From Phnomibacter ginsenosidimutans (GTDB lineage Bacteria; Bacteroidota; Bacteroidia; Chitinophagales; Chitinophagaceae), in contig NZ_CP046566.1 of assembly GCF_009740285.1 (NCBI RefSeq), forward strand, positions 1,980,501-2,044,500: a stretch of 64,000 nucleotides of DNA. Reading direction: 5' to 3'. The position numbers and the translations under genes were made by a program. Of the stretch, positions 40,074-49,625 are shown piece by piece. Below the pieces are notes generated by a model, which did no database searches, was not told the origin of the DNA, and saw only the letters and a list, made by a program, of their open reading frames with translations. Position 1 is the stretch's first letter; every line of letters starts with the position of its first letter.

Positions 40074-40182
40074 TGATCAAGGGTTAAAATATGGACAGCC
40101 AAGTTGTTTCAGTACTTATAAAAAAATATGCAAGAGTATCATCTTTCTTGAGCTGTGAAAAAATAAAACTACTCTTCTGAAA

Positions 40183-40855
40183 TTAATGCTGCATAAATAT
40201 ACGTAAGAGTTTCTGACTGCTGCTTATTTCGCCCACCATAAAACTTTTACTGGAAGACAGTGCATCGGCGGTATGGATATCCTCTTTAATGACGCCTACC
40301 TTATAGATGTAGTAGGAGTGTAGCAGGCTGGTTGCTGTTTTTGTTTTAACCAGGAATCCTGTATGGAAGTCAAGCCCAACAATGTAAGCTGTATTAGCTG
40401 GCCAGTTTTCCATGTAGCTAATGAATGTTGCATAACTCCCAAAACGTTGAATATTTCGGCACAGTGCTTTTATCATCACCGATGATGAAGCCTGACTGTA
40501 TTTTACTACAGGAATATCAAAGCCCAGCTGTTTGAGTACGGTGCATACAAAATAGCCACACGCAATACTTCCTTCTTTGGGTGTACGGGTAGTGCCATTG
40601 TAATCCCAGCGGGTGCCAGCCCAGTAAACAGGAATTTGATCTTTGCAGGGCTGATGCCAATAAGCTGTCTTTACCCAAGGCGTTTCTTTCAGCCCCAAAT
40701 TGTTGTTGAAATTGTAGTAAGAAACTATCGTATGGTAAATTCTTTGTTGGTTCAGGTGCAAGAGCGGGTGTTGAAGTATTATCTGAATATACCTCATTGC
40801 AACCCGTAACTACGCTGATGAGCAATGGCAACCATAAGTAGCATAAAGTTCGCAT
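40183..40855 (-). CDS. Lipoprotein with possible Cys/His peptidase fold, frameshifted
   Basis: About 223 residues once one base is removed from the C run at 40693-40696. The N-terminus (MRTLCYLWLPLLISVVTGC) ends in a lipobox with Cys19. The joint gives LLQFQQQFGLKETPWVKTAYW. Downstream, EGSIACGYFVCTVLKQLGF and VGLDFHTGFLV give a Cys followed about 80 residues later by a His, as in papain-like or NlpC/P60-type enzymes. This is only a suggestion. The gene lies upstream of two small membrane proteins and is convergent with nothing nearby. Confidence 0.6.
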
Positions 40856-40908
40856 GCAGGCAGGATGCAAATTGTCTGCTATTCCACAAATGTTGTTTCA
40901 AAATCTTT

Positions 40909-41720
40909 CTACTTCCTGCTCAACTCAAAAAACAACAGCTGATACCGGATGGCGCTGCGCCAGTAATCCCAGTTGTGGCCGCCGGCTCTTTCGAGGTAGG
41001 TATGTGGCACTTGCATGTGCAACAGTTTTGGTGCAGGGCCCGGTTGCCGCCAATGAAAAAATCTTCGGTGCCGCAATCAATAATCAGCTGCAAGGTTTGG
41101 GCGCTGGCTTTTTTGAGGGTATGCAATACCGAGTAGTTGGCCCATTGGGTACTGTCGCCAATTACTTCGCTGATGCCGAATTTTCCTTTCGATTCTGTGA
41201 GGTCGACTCCGCCGCTCATGCTGCCTGCCATGCCAAATACATCGGGGTGGCGCAGGGCCAGGTACAAAGCACCATGGCCGCCCATACTCAGCCCGCTGAT
41301 GGCACGGCCACTGCGTTTGGCCTGGGTAGGATAACGGGCATCAATATATGCAGGCACTTCGCTGGCCACAAAGGTTTCAAATTGAGAAGCAGGTTGCAAC
41401 GGACTGTTCACATACCAGCTGCTGTAGCCGCCTTCGGGGCACACAATAATGGTTTGGTATTCATCTGCAAGTTCGCTCAGTTGCGGTACCCGCAATATCC
41501 AGTTGCTGTGCCAGCCACTGTGCCCGTGCAGCAAATAGAGCACCTGATACGTTAGTTGTGGCTGCATTTCGCTGGGGGTAATAATGGTGCAGGGCAATGA
41601 CCGCTGCATGGCTTTGCTGAAAATCTGTACAGAATCTACTTTGCCGGCCCATGATAGGCTAGCGGTGCAGAGCAGCATCAATGTCATCCAACAAAGCTTG
41701 TATCCAAGGAATTTATTCAT
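40909..41720 (-). CDS. Exported esterase D-type alpha/beta hydrolase, frameshifted
   Basis: About 270 residues after restoring one base in the T run at 41026-41029. The signal (MNKFLGYKLCWMTLMLLCTA) is followed by an oxyanion strand LYLLHGHSGWHSNW and the nucleophile elbow GLSMGGHG (Ser145). A catalytic Asp lies in IIDCGTEDFF. The final His lies in AGGHNWDYW, in the other frame, so the uncorrected frame ends without it. Relatives include S-formylglutathione hydrolase and acetylxylan esterase (EstA-type, PF00756). The substrate is unknown. Confidence 0.85.
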
Positions 41721-41793
41721 GTGGTAAATCTAAGCGCCTATTTTGATGTGTGATTACAGGCGTTCTGTTGGTGATACTCAAAGTATGGATGTA

Positions 41794-42480
41794 TCATCTT
41801 TCGGACTTCCGGTCTTCCCGTCTTTCGGACAATGCTATATGTTCTTCCAGTAAATCCATAAACCCCTTCCGATCTATAAACCTTGCGCCCAAACTTTCGA
41901 GGTGGGCTGTGTACACCTGACAATCGATGAGCACAATGCCTTGCTGCTGCAACCATTGCACGGCATACATAAAGGCGGCTTTGCTGGCATTGCTCACATG
42001 GCTAAACATGCTTTCACCAAAAAACACTTTGCCCAACAAAACGCCGTACAAGCCACCCACCAGCTGGCCTTGCTGCCAGGCTTCAAAACTGATGGCACGG
42101 CCCAAGTGATGCAGTTGCGTATACGCATCCTGCATGGCCGGCGATATCCAGGTGCCATCCTGCCCGGGGCGGGGTGTGGTTTTGCAATGGGCCATCACTT
42201 CAGCAAAGCACTGGTTGCGGCTAAACTGAAACACATTTCTGCGCAACACCTGCTGCATGCTTTTGCTGATGTTCAATTCATCTGGAAACAGTACAAACCT
42301 AGGATCGGGGCTCCACCACAAGGGTACATCACCATCGTACCAGGGAAAGATGCCTTTGCGGTACGCCAGCAGCAACCGTTCGGGGCGCAAATCGCCACCC
42401 GCCGCCAGCAGTCCCTCTGCATCGGCAGCAGTTACGGGCGGAAACCAAAGTTTGTCGTCGAGAATGTGGAGCGTTGTCAA
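41794..42480 (-). CDS. aat: Leucyl/phenylalanyl-tRNA-protein transferase
   Basis: A protein of 228 residues. Aat adds Leu or Phe from aminoacyl-tRNA to N-terminal Arg or Lys, creating an N-degron. Motifs are GGDLRPERLLLAYRKGIFPWY, WWSPDPRFVLF and GLYGVLLGKVFFGESMFS. It lies 20 bp downstream of clpS on the same strand. ClpS delivers exactly such degrons to ClpAP, so the pair forms a tagging and recognition unit. Confidence 0.96.
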   Translation of the reverse strand: MTTLHILDDKLWFPPVTAADAEGLLAAGGDLRPERLLLAYRKGIFPWYDGDVPLWWSPDPRFVLFPDELNISKSMQQVLRRNVFQFSRNQCFAEVMAHCKTTPRPGQDGTWISPAMQDAYTQLHHLGRAISFEAWQQGQLVGGLYGVLLGKVFFGESMFSHVSNASKAAFMYAVQWLQQQGIVLIDCQVYTAHLESLGARFIDRKGFMDLLEEHIALSERREDRKSER

Positions 42481-42500
42481 CCCGGTAAAAATAACACAGA

Positions 42501-42803
42501 TTATACGGCTACGGCTTCAACGGTAGCATTGATACCACGGTCAGTGATGCCTTCAGCCATTACTTTCAGCTCTTCAAAACCGCCATGCTTCACGGCATAT
42601 TTGCCCCGCATGTGTATAATGAGGGCGCATTGCTCGGCCTGCTCGGCAGAGTGGCCCACAATTTCCATTAGGGCCTGAATCACCCAGTCAAAACTGTTTA
42701 CGTCATCGTTCCAAACAATGAGACTGTACCCGCCATCCTCCAACACGAGTGTGTCTTCATCAGGCTTCAGTTCGGGGTTTGGTTCGGAGTAAAAAGTAAT
42801 CAT
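42501..42803 (-). CDS. clpS: ClpS, adaptor for the Clp protease
   Basis: A protein of 100 residues. ClpS binds proteins with N-terminal Leu, Phe, Tyr or Trp and hands them to ClpA/ClpC. The fold motif YSLIVWNDDVNSFDWVIQAL contains the NDD stretch of the substrate pocket, and MRGKYAVKHGGFEEL follows. A TAAATTTG box lies 18 bp upstream of the start, with aat downstream, so the two share a promoter. Confidence 0.95.
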   Translation of the reverse strand: MITFYSEPNPELKPDEDTLVLEDGGYSLIVWNDDVNSFDWVIQALMEIVGHSAEQAEQCALIIHMRGKYAVKHGGFEELKVMAEGITDRGINATVEAVAV

Positions 42804-42820
42804 GCGGTTTTAATTGGCGG

Positions 42821-42828
42821 CAAATTTA
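42821..42828 (-). promoter_or_regulatory. -7 box of clpS-aat
   Basis: CAAATTTA on the plus strand reads TAAATTTG, matching TAnnTTTG, 18 bp before the clpS start at 42803. No clear -33 box. Confidence 0.5.
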
Positions 42829-43013
42829 GGCAGCAAAGGTTGAAATGTATTGTTAGAAAATGATTGTGTTGAATAGCTTGTTAAAACAGCCTTCAAATGT
42901 GCAAATGTGAAAAAGCAGGGCAGAGGCCTGCCAATATTCACGGGTTAATTTGCGTTAGCCTGCTGCTGTAACCTGTCGATGTACGACTGCGTATACACAG
43001 TAAGTAATTCATT

Positions 43014-46000
43014 ATGATGCATGTTACCCGTTTCCTGCCCAGGAAAATTGCTACCCTGCCACTTGTTGTTTTGGCTGGCGCAGTGCTTTGGGCAAACAGC
43101 GTTGCTGCACAGCACACGTTCATAGTAAAAGACCCGGGCAAGTACCAGCGTTTTCTGGATGCCCGGCAGTGGTTTACTTCCGCCCAGTACAAACTGGCTT
43201 ATCCGGTGTTTAAAGAGTTGGAGCAGGCTGTAAACACACCTGTAGATATTAACCAACAGTTGTATGTGGAAGAGCTACGTTTTTACATGTTGGCCTGCGA
43301 ACTGATGGAAGATAACCCTGGTGCCGAACCAAAGGCACAAGGTTATTTGTCGAGCAATGCCGGATCGTATCTCAAAGGGCAGCTTGGTTTTTATCTGGGA
43401 TCGTATTATTTCCGTCAGCAGCGCTATGCCGAGGCTATCACTGCTTTCGACAAAGCCAATGTAAGCAACCTCAGCAATGAGCAGGTGGCTACCATGCAAT
43501 TTCAGCAAGGCTACGCTTATTTCACGCAAAAGCAATTTGTGCAGGCAAAGCCTTTGCTCAATTCGGTACGGCAGTCTGCAGCATCACCTTACTATGCCGA
43601 TGCCAATTATTACTATGGTTTGCTGGCTTTCAACGACAAGCAATACAAAGAAGCACTGCAGAGTTTCGAAGTAGTTCGGTACAATAAAAAGTACGAGGAC
43701 ATGGTGCCGTATTATACTGCCGGCATCAACTATTCCATTGGCGAAAAAGCCAAAGGCATGGAGCAGGCCGAAGCTGCATTGAAAACAGGCAATCCTTATT
43801 ACAAATCAGAATTGCAGCAATTGGTGGGCCATGGTTATTTTGAAAAAGGAGAGTATGCTAAAGCGCAACCCTATCTTGAGCAATATGTAAAAAGTGCTGA
43901 TAAAGTAAAGAAAGAAGACCTGTATGAATTGGCCTATTGCTACTACATCAGTCAGCAATATGCAAAGTCAATAGAGGCATTTAAACCACTGGCTGGCGGC
44001 GATGATTCGCTGAGCCAGCATGCCATGTATTTGCTGGGCGATGCCTACTTAAAGACAGGCCAAAAAAACAATGCCCGCAATGCGTTTTTGTTTTGCAGCA
44101 GCAACAGCAGCAATGCGCAGTTTAAAGAAATCAGTTTGTTCAATTACGGTAAGCTGAGCTACGAACTGGGCTACGACAATGAAGCATTGCCCGCATTGAA
44201 ACAATACGTCAACAGCTATCGTCAAGGTGCTTACATTACCGAAGCCAGAGACTTGCTGGTAGGTGTGCTGGGCAATACCAGCAATTACAAAGAAGCACTC
44301 GACTTGTACGAATCGCTTCCTACCAAAAGTGAAATGGCGAAGTCGTACTATCCACGCATTGCGTACAACCGTGCACAAGAGTTGATGAACGATCGCAATG
44401 TGGCGGGTGCAGAGCTGCTGTTGAAAAAAGTGCAGACGGCTCCTTACAATGAATCTGTGATTTCGCTAGCTCATTTCTGGCAGGGCGAAATTGATTTCGG
44501 TAAGAATGAGTTTGCCAGTGCGGTGCAGCATTTTCAGGCTTACCTGAGCAAGCCGCAAGTGCAAGGCGAAGCCAATGTAACCAATGCGAAATACAGCCTC
44601 GGCTATAGCTTGCTTCGCTTGCAAGAGTACAAGCAGGCAGGCAATGTGTTTGCAGAAATAGCCAAGGGTTATTTTGCCAACGAGCAACAGCAAACTGATG
44701 TGCAGTTGCGTCTTGCAGATTGTGCATTCATGCAAAAAGATTTCAGCAAGTCGTTGCCCATTTACAATCAGGTAGCGGCCAAGCGGGGCTATGGCGCCGA
44801 CTATGCCTTGTATCAGGCGGGCATGATTGCAGGAGCTCAAAATAAGGCTACTGAAAAAATCAATCAGTTGCGGTCTATCGAAACCCTGTACCCCAATAGT
44901 GGCCTGGCTGCCCTTGCCAATATGGAAATTGCCGATACCTACCTGGCCGATGAAAAGTTCAAAGAGTCGATTCCTTTTCTGGCTAAAATCATTGCTTCAA
45001 AAGGAAATGAAAGTTTGAAGCCAACGGCTTACCTCAAAACAGGCCTGGCTCAATACAACCTCGATCAGTTCAATGAAGCATTGAATGCTTTTACAACACT
45101 GTTGAAACAGTATCCGCAATCGCCGGAGAGTGAAGAAGCCATTGATAACGTACGCAGCATTTATGTAGAGCAAGGTAAGCCCGACCAGTACGTAAGCTTC
45201 CTGAAAAGTGTAGGCCGCAGTGTAGATCAGAATGTAGCGGATTCACTCACCTATGTTGCTGCAGAGTTGCAGCTGTCGGATGGTAAAAAGCCACAGGCAT
45301 TGGCAGGCTTTACCAAATACACAGAGCAGTTTCCCATGGGCCGCTATATTGTTGATGCGCATTACTATGCAGCAGAACTGAACCGCGAAATGAAAGCCAT
45401 GCCCAAGGCCATGACACACTACGATGCTGTGGCTAAGTTGGCGCCCAACAAGTATGCTGAAAAATCGCTGCTCTTGCTGGCCCGCTATTACTATTTCGAT
45501 GAAAAGAATTATAGCACTGCTTCCGGCTATTACACACAGCTGAAGCAACAAGCCAGCAGCAACGAAAACCGTTTGGAATCAATGCGTGGATTGGCCCGCT
45601 GTCAATACTACCTTAACGATTTTGCCAACGCTGTTGCCAATGCAAAAGAGTTGTTGCAGCAAGGTGGTGCCGGTAGCGATGACAAAGTGTTTGCTAACCT
45701 CATTATTGGTAAGCAAGCCAAGGCAGATGGCAATTGTGCAGAAGCCATCACCGCTTTCAAATCAGTAGCTGCCTTATCGAAAGCAGAGTTTGGTGCCGAA
45801 GCCCGTTATCAAATTGCCGCTTGTTATTTTGAAATGCAAAAGCTGGAGGAAGCAGAAAAAGCAGCATTTGAAGTGGTACAAAAAGCGGGCTCTTATGCCA
45901 ACTGGGTAGAGCGGTCTTACATTTTGCTCGGCGATATTTACCTGAAACAAGAAGATTACTTTAATGCGAAAGCGACTTACAAAAGTGTGGCCGACAATGC

Positions 46001-46091
46001 AACCATTCCAGAGCTGAAAGCTGAAGCTGCCAGCAAATTGGCTAAAGCCGAAAGTATGAGTGCAGCAGCATCAAAAATAGGAGGGCAGTAA
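43014..46091 (+). CDS. Exported TPR-repeat protein
   Basis: A protein of 1025 residues with a signal peptide (MMHVTRFLPRKIATLPLVVL, cleavage after VAAQ). About 20 tetratricopeptide-like repeats follow (for example GSYYFRQQRYAEAITAFDKA, GYAYFTQKQFVQAKPLLNSV, LAYCYYISQQYAKSIEAF). TPR solenoids bind other proteins. Its stop codon overlaps the ATG of the beta-barrel gene (TAATG), so a shared periplasmic or outer-membrane complex is likely. It could be a scaffold for secretion or gliding-type machinery, but no specific match is recognised. Confidence 0.85.
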   Translation: MMHVTRFLPRKIATLPLVVLAGAVLWANSVAAQHTFIVKDPGKYQRFLDARQWFTSAQYKLAYPVFKELEQAVNTPVDINQQLYVEELRFYMLACELMEDNPGAEPKAQGYLSSNAGSYLKGQLGFYLGSYYFRQQRYAEAITAFDKANVSNLSNEQVATMQFQQGYAYFTQKQFVQAKPLLNSVRQSAASPYYADANYYYGLLAFNDKQYKEALQSFEVVRYNKKYEDMVPYYTAGINYSIGEKAKGMEQAEAALKTGNPYYKSELQQLVGHGYFEKGEYAKAQPYLEQYVKSADKVKKEDLYELAYCYYISQQYAKSIEAFKPLAGGDDSLSQHAMYLLGDAYLKTGQKNNARNAFLFCSSNSSNAQFKEISLFNYGKLSYELGYDNEALPALKQYVNSYRQGAYITEARDLLVGVLGNTSNYKEALDLYESLPTKSEMAKSYYPRIAYNRAQELMNDRNVAGAELLLKKVQTAPYNESVISLAHFWQGEIDFGKNEFASAVQHFQAYLSKPQVQGEANVTNAKYSLGYSLLRLQEYKQAGNVFAEIAKGYFANEQQQTDVQLRLADCAFMQKDFSKSLPIYNQVAAKRGYGADYALYQAGMIAGAQNKATEKINQLRSIETLYPNSGLAALANMEIADTYLADEKFKESIPFLAKIIASKGNESLKPTAYLKTGLAQYNLDQFNEALNAFTTLLKQYPQSPESEEAIDNVRSIYVEQGKPDQYVSFLKSVGRSVDQNVADSLTYVAAELQLSDGKKPQALAGFTKYTEQFPMGRYIVDAHYYAAELNREMKAMPKAMTHYDAVAKLAPNKYAEKSLLLLARYYYFDEKNYSTASGYYTQLKQQASSNENRLESMRGLARCQYYLNDFANAVANAKELLQQGGAGSDDKVFANLIIGKQAKADGNCAEAITAFKSVAALSKAEFGAEARYQIAACYFEMQKLEEAEKAAFEVVQKAGSYANWVERSYILLGDIYLKQEDYFNAKATYKSVADNATIPELKAEAASKLAKAESMSAAASKIGGQ

Positions 46092-47732
46092 TGAACCGCA
46101 GATATCAATCATTCCATCACCTGTTTGTATTGCTGCTGTGTGTAGCAGGTTTTCAAACAGTTACCGCACAGGATACGGTGAAGCGAAGAACCATCGAAAT
46201 CACGTCTTCCTTCAAGCCCAGTTTGCAGCAACAACAGAAGTTTGGTTTTACAGCCAGTGCTACGCCTGCAGATAGTGCAAGGCCCAAACTCAGTTATAAA
46301 ATTCCATCGCAAAACCTGGCGTTCAATTTTGTGCCAGCACCATTGCGGCCACTGGCTTTTCAGGAAGACAGTACGCTGAAAAATGCAGCTCCTTCTGTGT
46401 ATGTAAAAGCAGGCTTTGGCAATTTCAGTACACCGTTTTTGCAAGCACTGGCTTCGTTTGGCAATGGCGAAAAATCGAACGGCAGTGTGGAAGGAAACTT
46501 TACCAGTTCAAAAGGCAATCTCGATTATCAGAAAGCCGCACAGTATGGTGTAAAAGGCAATCTGTGGCTGCACATGAAGCAAAACAATTCACTGCATTTA
46601 TATGGCGGTTATCAGGGGCAGCAAACGCAGCGCTATGGCTGGGAGCCTAAAGCTACAGCACCAGTGCTTGATTCAATGGCATTGCAATACAATACCATTT
46701 TTGTTGGGGCTGGTTTGGGCAACAGCATTGCCGGAGATGCCGGTGTGAGCTATGATGCCAAGGTTGATGCACATTTCTTTTCGGATAAATATGATGCACA
46801 GGAAACGGCGGTTCGTTTTGAAGCACCCATTACCAAAACCATTGGCGACAATGCCAGTGTAACAGTGGGTATCAAAGGCATGTTGTCTTCTTTCCGCAGC
46901 AACAAAGCAGATTTCAGCAACAACCTGTTCATGATTCCCGTGAATGCGCAATTTCAGTTGCAGGAAAATATCTCTGTCAAAGCAGGTATCATTCCGTCAT
47001 GGAACAATAAGGTATTTAAGTTGCTGCCCGATGTGTCGGTTGAATACTTGCTGAATGAAAAGAATCTCGTGTTGCAGGCTGGATTCCGGGGTTATTACGA
47101 TGAACAAACCTTCCGTTCTCTGGTTGCATTCAACCCTTGGATTCAGCAGCCGGACAGCCTGACCAATACCCGCAACAGCGAAATATTTGCAGCGGTAAAA
47201 TCGAATGTCAATGAGAACCTCGGTTTTTCGGGTAAAAGCCGGTGTAGGCAAGCAAAGCAATCTGCCACTGTTTGTAAATGATAGCAAAGATGGTAGCAGT
47301 TTTCAAATCCTTCGGGAGCTGGATTTGAACCGCGTATTTATTGCTGGTGAACTGGTGTATCAGCAAGGGCAAAAGCTCAACTGGACCAACAGCCTGCAGG
47401 TAAATATTTACAACGACATAGATGCTGCCCCAAAAGCCTATGGTTTGCTACCTTTCGAATTGCGTTCTTCGGTGCAGGTACTCATTTTGAAAGATCTGCG
47501 TTTCAAAGCTGATTTGTATACCATCAATGGTGCTTGGTACCGCGACCAAACCGGCGATGACAAAAAGGGAAAATCAGCATTGGATTTGAATGCAGGTCTG
47601 GAGTTTGACGTACACAAAAAAGTGAAGCTCTGGTTGCAGCTCAACAACATAGTGAATCAGGATTACCAGCGATGGAACCAGTACCGGGTGTTTGGCTTTC
47701 AGGCCTTGGGCGGTGCCATTTTCCACTTCTAA
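46091..47732 (+). CDS. Outer-membrane beta-barrel protein, frameshifted
   Basis: About 546 residues after removing one T from the run at 47224-47228. A signal (MNRRYQSFHHLFVLLLCVAG) is followed by an unordered segment rich in Ser and Pro and then alternating strands (SVYVKAGFGNFSTPFL, GNLWLHMKQNNSLHLYGGY, IFVGAGLGNS), ending in a C-terminal Phe (GGAIFHF), the barrel insertion signal. The joint reads NENLGFRVKAGVGKQSNLP. It overlaps the TPR gene by one base and is followed 47 bp later by the HU-like gene. The transported or bound molecule is unknown. Confidence 0.8.
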
Positions 47733-47779
47733 ATCGGGCAGTTTTGCTCATCTGATTCAGTTCCTGTTAATTTGTTGGC

Positions 47780-48348
47780 ATGAACGCATTGCTGAACGAA
47801 TTTCTGCTGTCGCATCAAGAACTGCCACTGCATGCTGTTGGAGTGCTCCGTGTAGCGTCTCAACCCGCTCAGTATGATGTAACAGAACGTGCATTTGTGC
47901 CGCCTACAGCAGCGTTGTCTTTCGAGCAATTAACTGCAGATAATGCAGTAAGCATGCAGCCTTTGGTGCGTTTCGTAGCACAGCAACTGCAATCAACAGA
48001 AGAAGAGGCTTTCGAAAAAGTAATGCTCTGGCAAAATGATACTGCACAGCTACTGCAGCAAGGCGATGCTGTTACGATTGGCGCCTTTGGTACTTTGCAG
48101 CAACATGACGGCCAGATCGTTTTTCTCCCGCAACGCTGCAAACAGGCTTTGAGCCCGTAGCAGCTGAAAGAGTAATCAGAGAAAGTGCAGTGCACCAAAT
48201 GCTGGTAGGAGATGTAGAAACTACCAGCACCGAAATGGAAGCCTTTTATGACCAACAAGAAAAAGCAACCGACCGGTGGTGGTTGCTTCCTATGATTGTG
48301 GCCGCTGTGGCCATAGCGCTGATTATTTGGGCGAAATTTCTGCGTTAA
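47780..48348 (+). CDS. HU/CCDC81-like membrane-anchored protein, frameshifted
   Basis: About 189 residues. The N-terminal 110 residues resemble the prokaryotic HU-CCDC81 domain pair (LNEFLLSHQELPLHAVGVL, then DAVTIGAFGTLQQHDGQIVF), a DNA-binding-like fold found in Bacteroidota envelope proteins. One base is missing between 48119 and 48129. After it the frame gives FEPVAAERVIRESAVHQM and ends with a membrane helix (WWLLPMIVAAVAIALIIWAK). No SPOR domain is present. It closes the TPR/barrel operon, and its stop is 2 bp from that of convergent plsX. Confidence 0.65.
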
Positions 48349-48350
48349 AC

Positions 48351-49327
48351 TTAAGGCGCAGGTACTTCGTTTTCTGTACCCGGATTTACTTCAATTTCTG
48401 CGGCCAGTTTGCCAATGAAGTTGGTGGTAATCATTTTTTCTGCCACCAAAATCATATTGCAAAATGCTTCTTCTTGTGAAACACCATGACCTATGATCAC
48501 CGGCTTTTCTACACCTAATACAGGCGTGCCGCCATACTGCTCAAAATGAAATCGATCGAAGTATGGATGACTGATGCCCTGACGTTGTGTAATAGGATAA
48601 ATAGATTCCATCATTTTCAGCAATACATTGCCTGTGAAACCATCACACACAATTACATCCGCTTTGTCTTCCAGAATATCGCGGCCTTCCATATTACCCA
48701 CAAAGCGGATGTGGGTATTGGCCTTTAGCAAAGGATATGCAGCTTGTGCCAGCATATTGCCTTTCCCTTCTTCTTCACCAATATTGAGCAGGCCTACAGA
48801 CGGGTTGTCTATGCCCAAAATTTCTCTGGCATAAGCAGTGCCCATAATGGCAAACTGATCCAGGTTTTCTGGCTTGCAATCACTGTTGATGCCCACATCG
48901 AGCAAGAGGCCTGTTTTGCCGCCTTCCCGTGGAATAATGGTAGCAATAGTAGGGCGCAATACACCCGCAGAAAGCTTCAATGAAAACATACTGCCTACCA
49001 GCATGGCACCGGTATTGCCCGCACTAATGAGAGCATCGGTTTTTCCCATGGCCAGCATGCCAAAACCTACAGAAATAGAAGATTGTGGTTTCCCCTTCAA
49101 TGCTTTTACCGGGTGCTCGTGGTAACCGATAATTTCCGGGCAGTCTACAATATGGAGTTGCTCATGGCCTGTCAATCCAACAGTTGCCAATGCTTCAGCC
49201 ACATCGGCTGCAACACCCAACAACTGTATTTGTACGCCAGCTCTTGGAGTAGCCAGGTACTGTTTTATTCCTTTTGCCGCTTCAAGGGGGCGTAGTCGCC
49301 ACCCATCATGTCCAGTGCTATCTTCAT
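48351..49327 (-). CDS. plsX: Phosphate acyltransferase PlsX, frameshifted
   Basis: About 325 residues. PlsX makes acyl-phosphate from acyl-ACP for phospholipid synthesis. The true start is ATG 49327 (MKIALDMMGGDYAP), in a different frame from the rest. One base is missing in the G run at 49286-49290; six instead of five gives the expected APLEAAKGI. Without it, translation would begin in an unrelated frame (SAPYEDSTGHDGWRL). Family motifs follow: SVGFGMLAMGKTDALISAGNTGAML and DVGINSDCKPENL. It lies downstream of rpmF in the classical yceD-rpmF-plsX order. Confidence 0.92.
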
Positions 49328-49347
49328 AAGGTGCGGAAAATAATAAA

Positions 49348-49378
49348 AAGGTGACACCTTTTAGCAAAGTGTCACCTT
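49348..49378 (-). terminator. Terminator between rpmF and plsX
   Basis: Perfect 10-bp stem (49348-49357 with 49369-49378); on the minus strand it is followed by TTTTTATTATTTT. It lies 18 bp after the rpmF stop and 20 bp before the plsX start, so it should reduce plsX transcription within the operon. Confidence 0.75.
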
Positions 49379-49396
49379 AACCATTAAGAATGGGAA

Positions 49397-49591
49397 TTAT
49401 TTCTTGATGGGAGACTTCTCAGCCACCACCTGGCCTTTATAGTACAGCTTTCCTTCGCTAACATGTGCACGGTGGCGAACATGTGTTTCGCCGGTAGCAC
49501 TGTCTACACTCAGGGTAGCTGCAACGGCTTTGTAGTGCGTACGGCGTTTTGCGCTGCGCTGCTGGCTATGGCGTCGTTTCGGATTAGGCAT
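49397..49591 (-). CDS. rpmF: Ribosomal protein bL32
   Basis: A protein of 64 residues. MPNPKRRHSQQRSAKRRTHY is the bL32 N-terminus. The zinc-binding cysteines of many bL32 are absent, as is common in Bacteroidota. The yceD neighbour upstream (34 bp) supports the identification. A terminator directly follows. Confidence 0.97.
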   Translation of the reverse strand: MPNPKRRHSQQRSAKRRTHYKAVAATLSVDSATGETHVRHRAHVSEGKLYYKGQVVAEKSPIKK

Positions 49592-49625
49592 AACGGATCC
49601 AATTAAAAGTTATCAAAAGCGTTTA

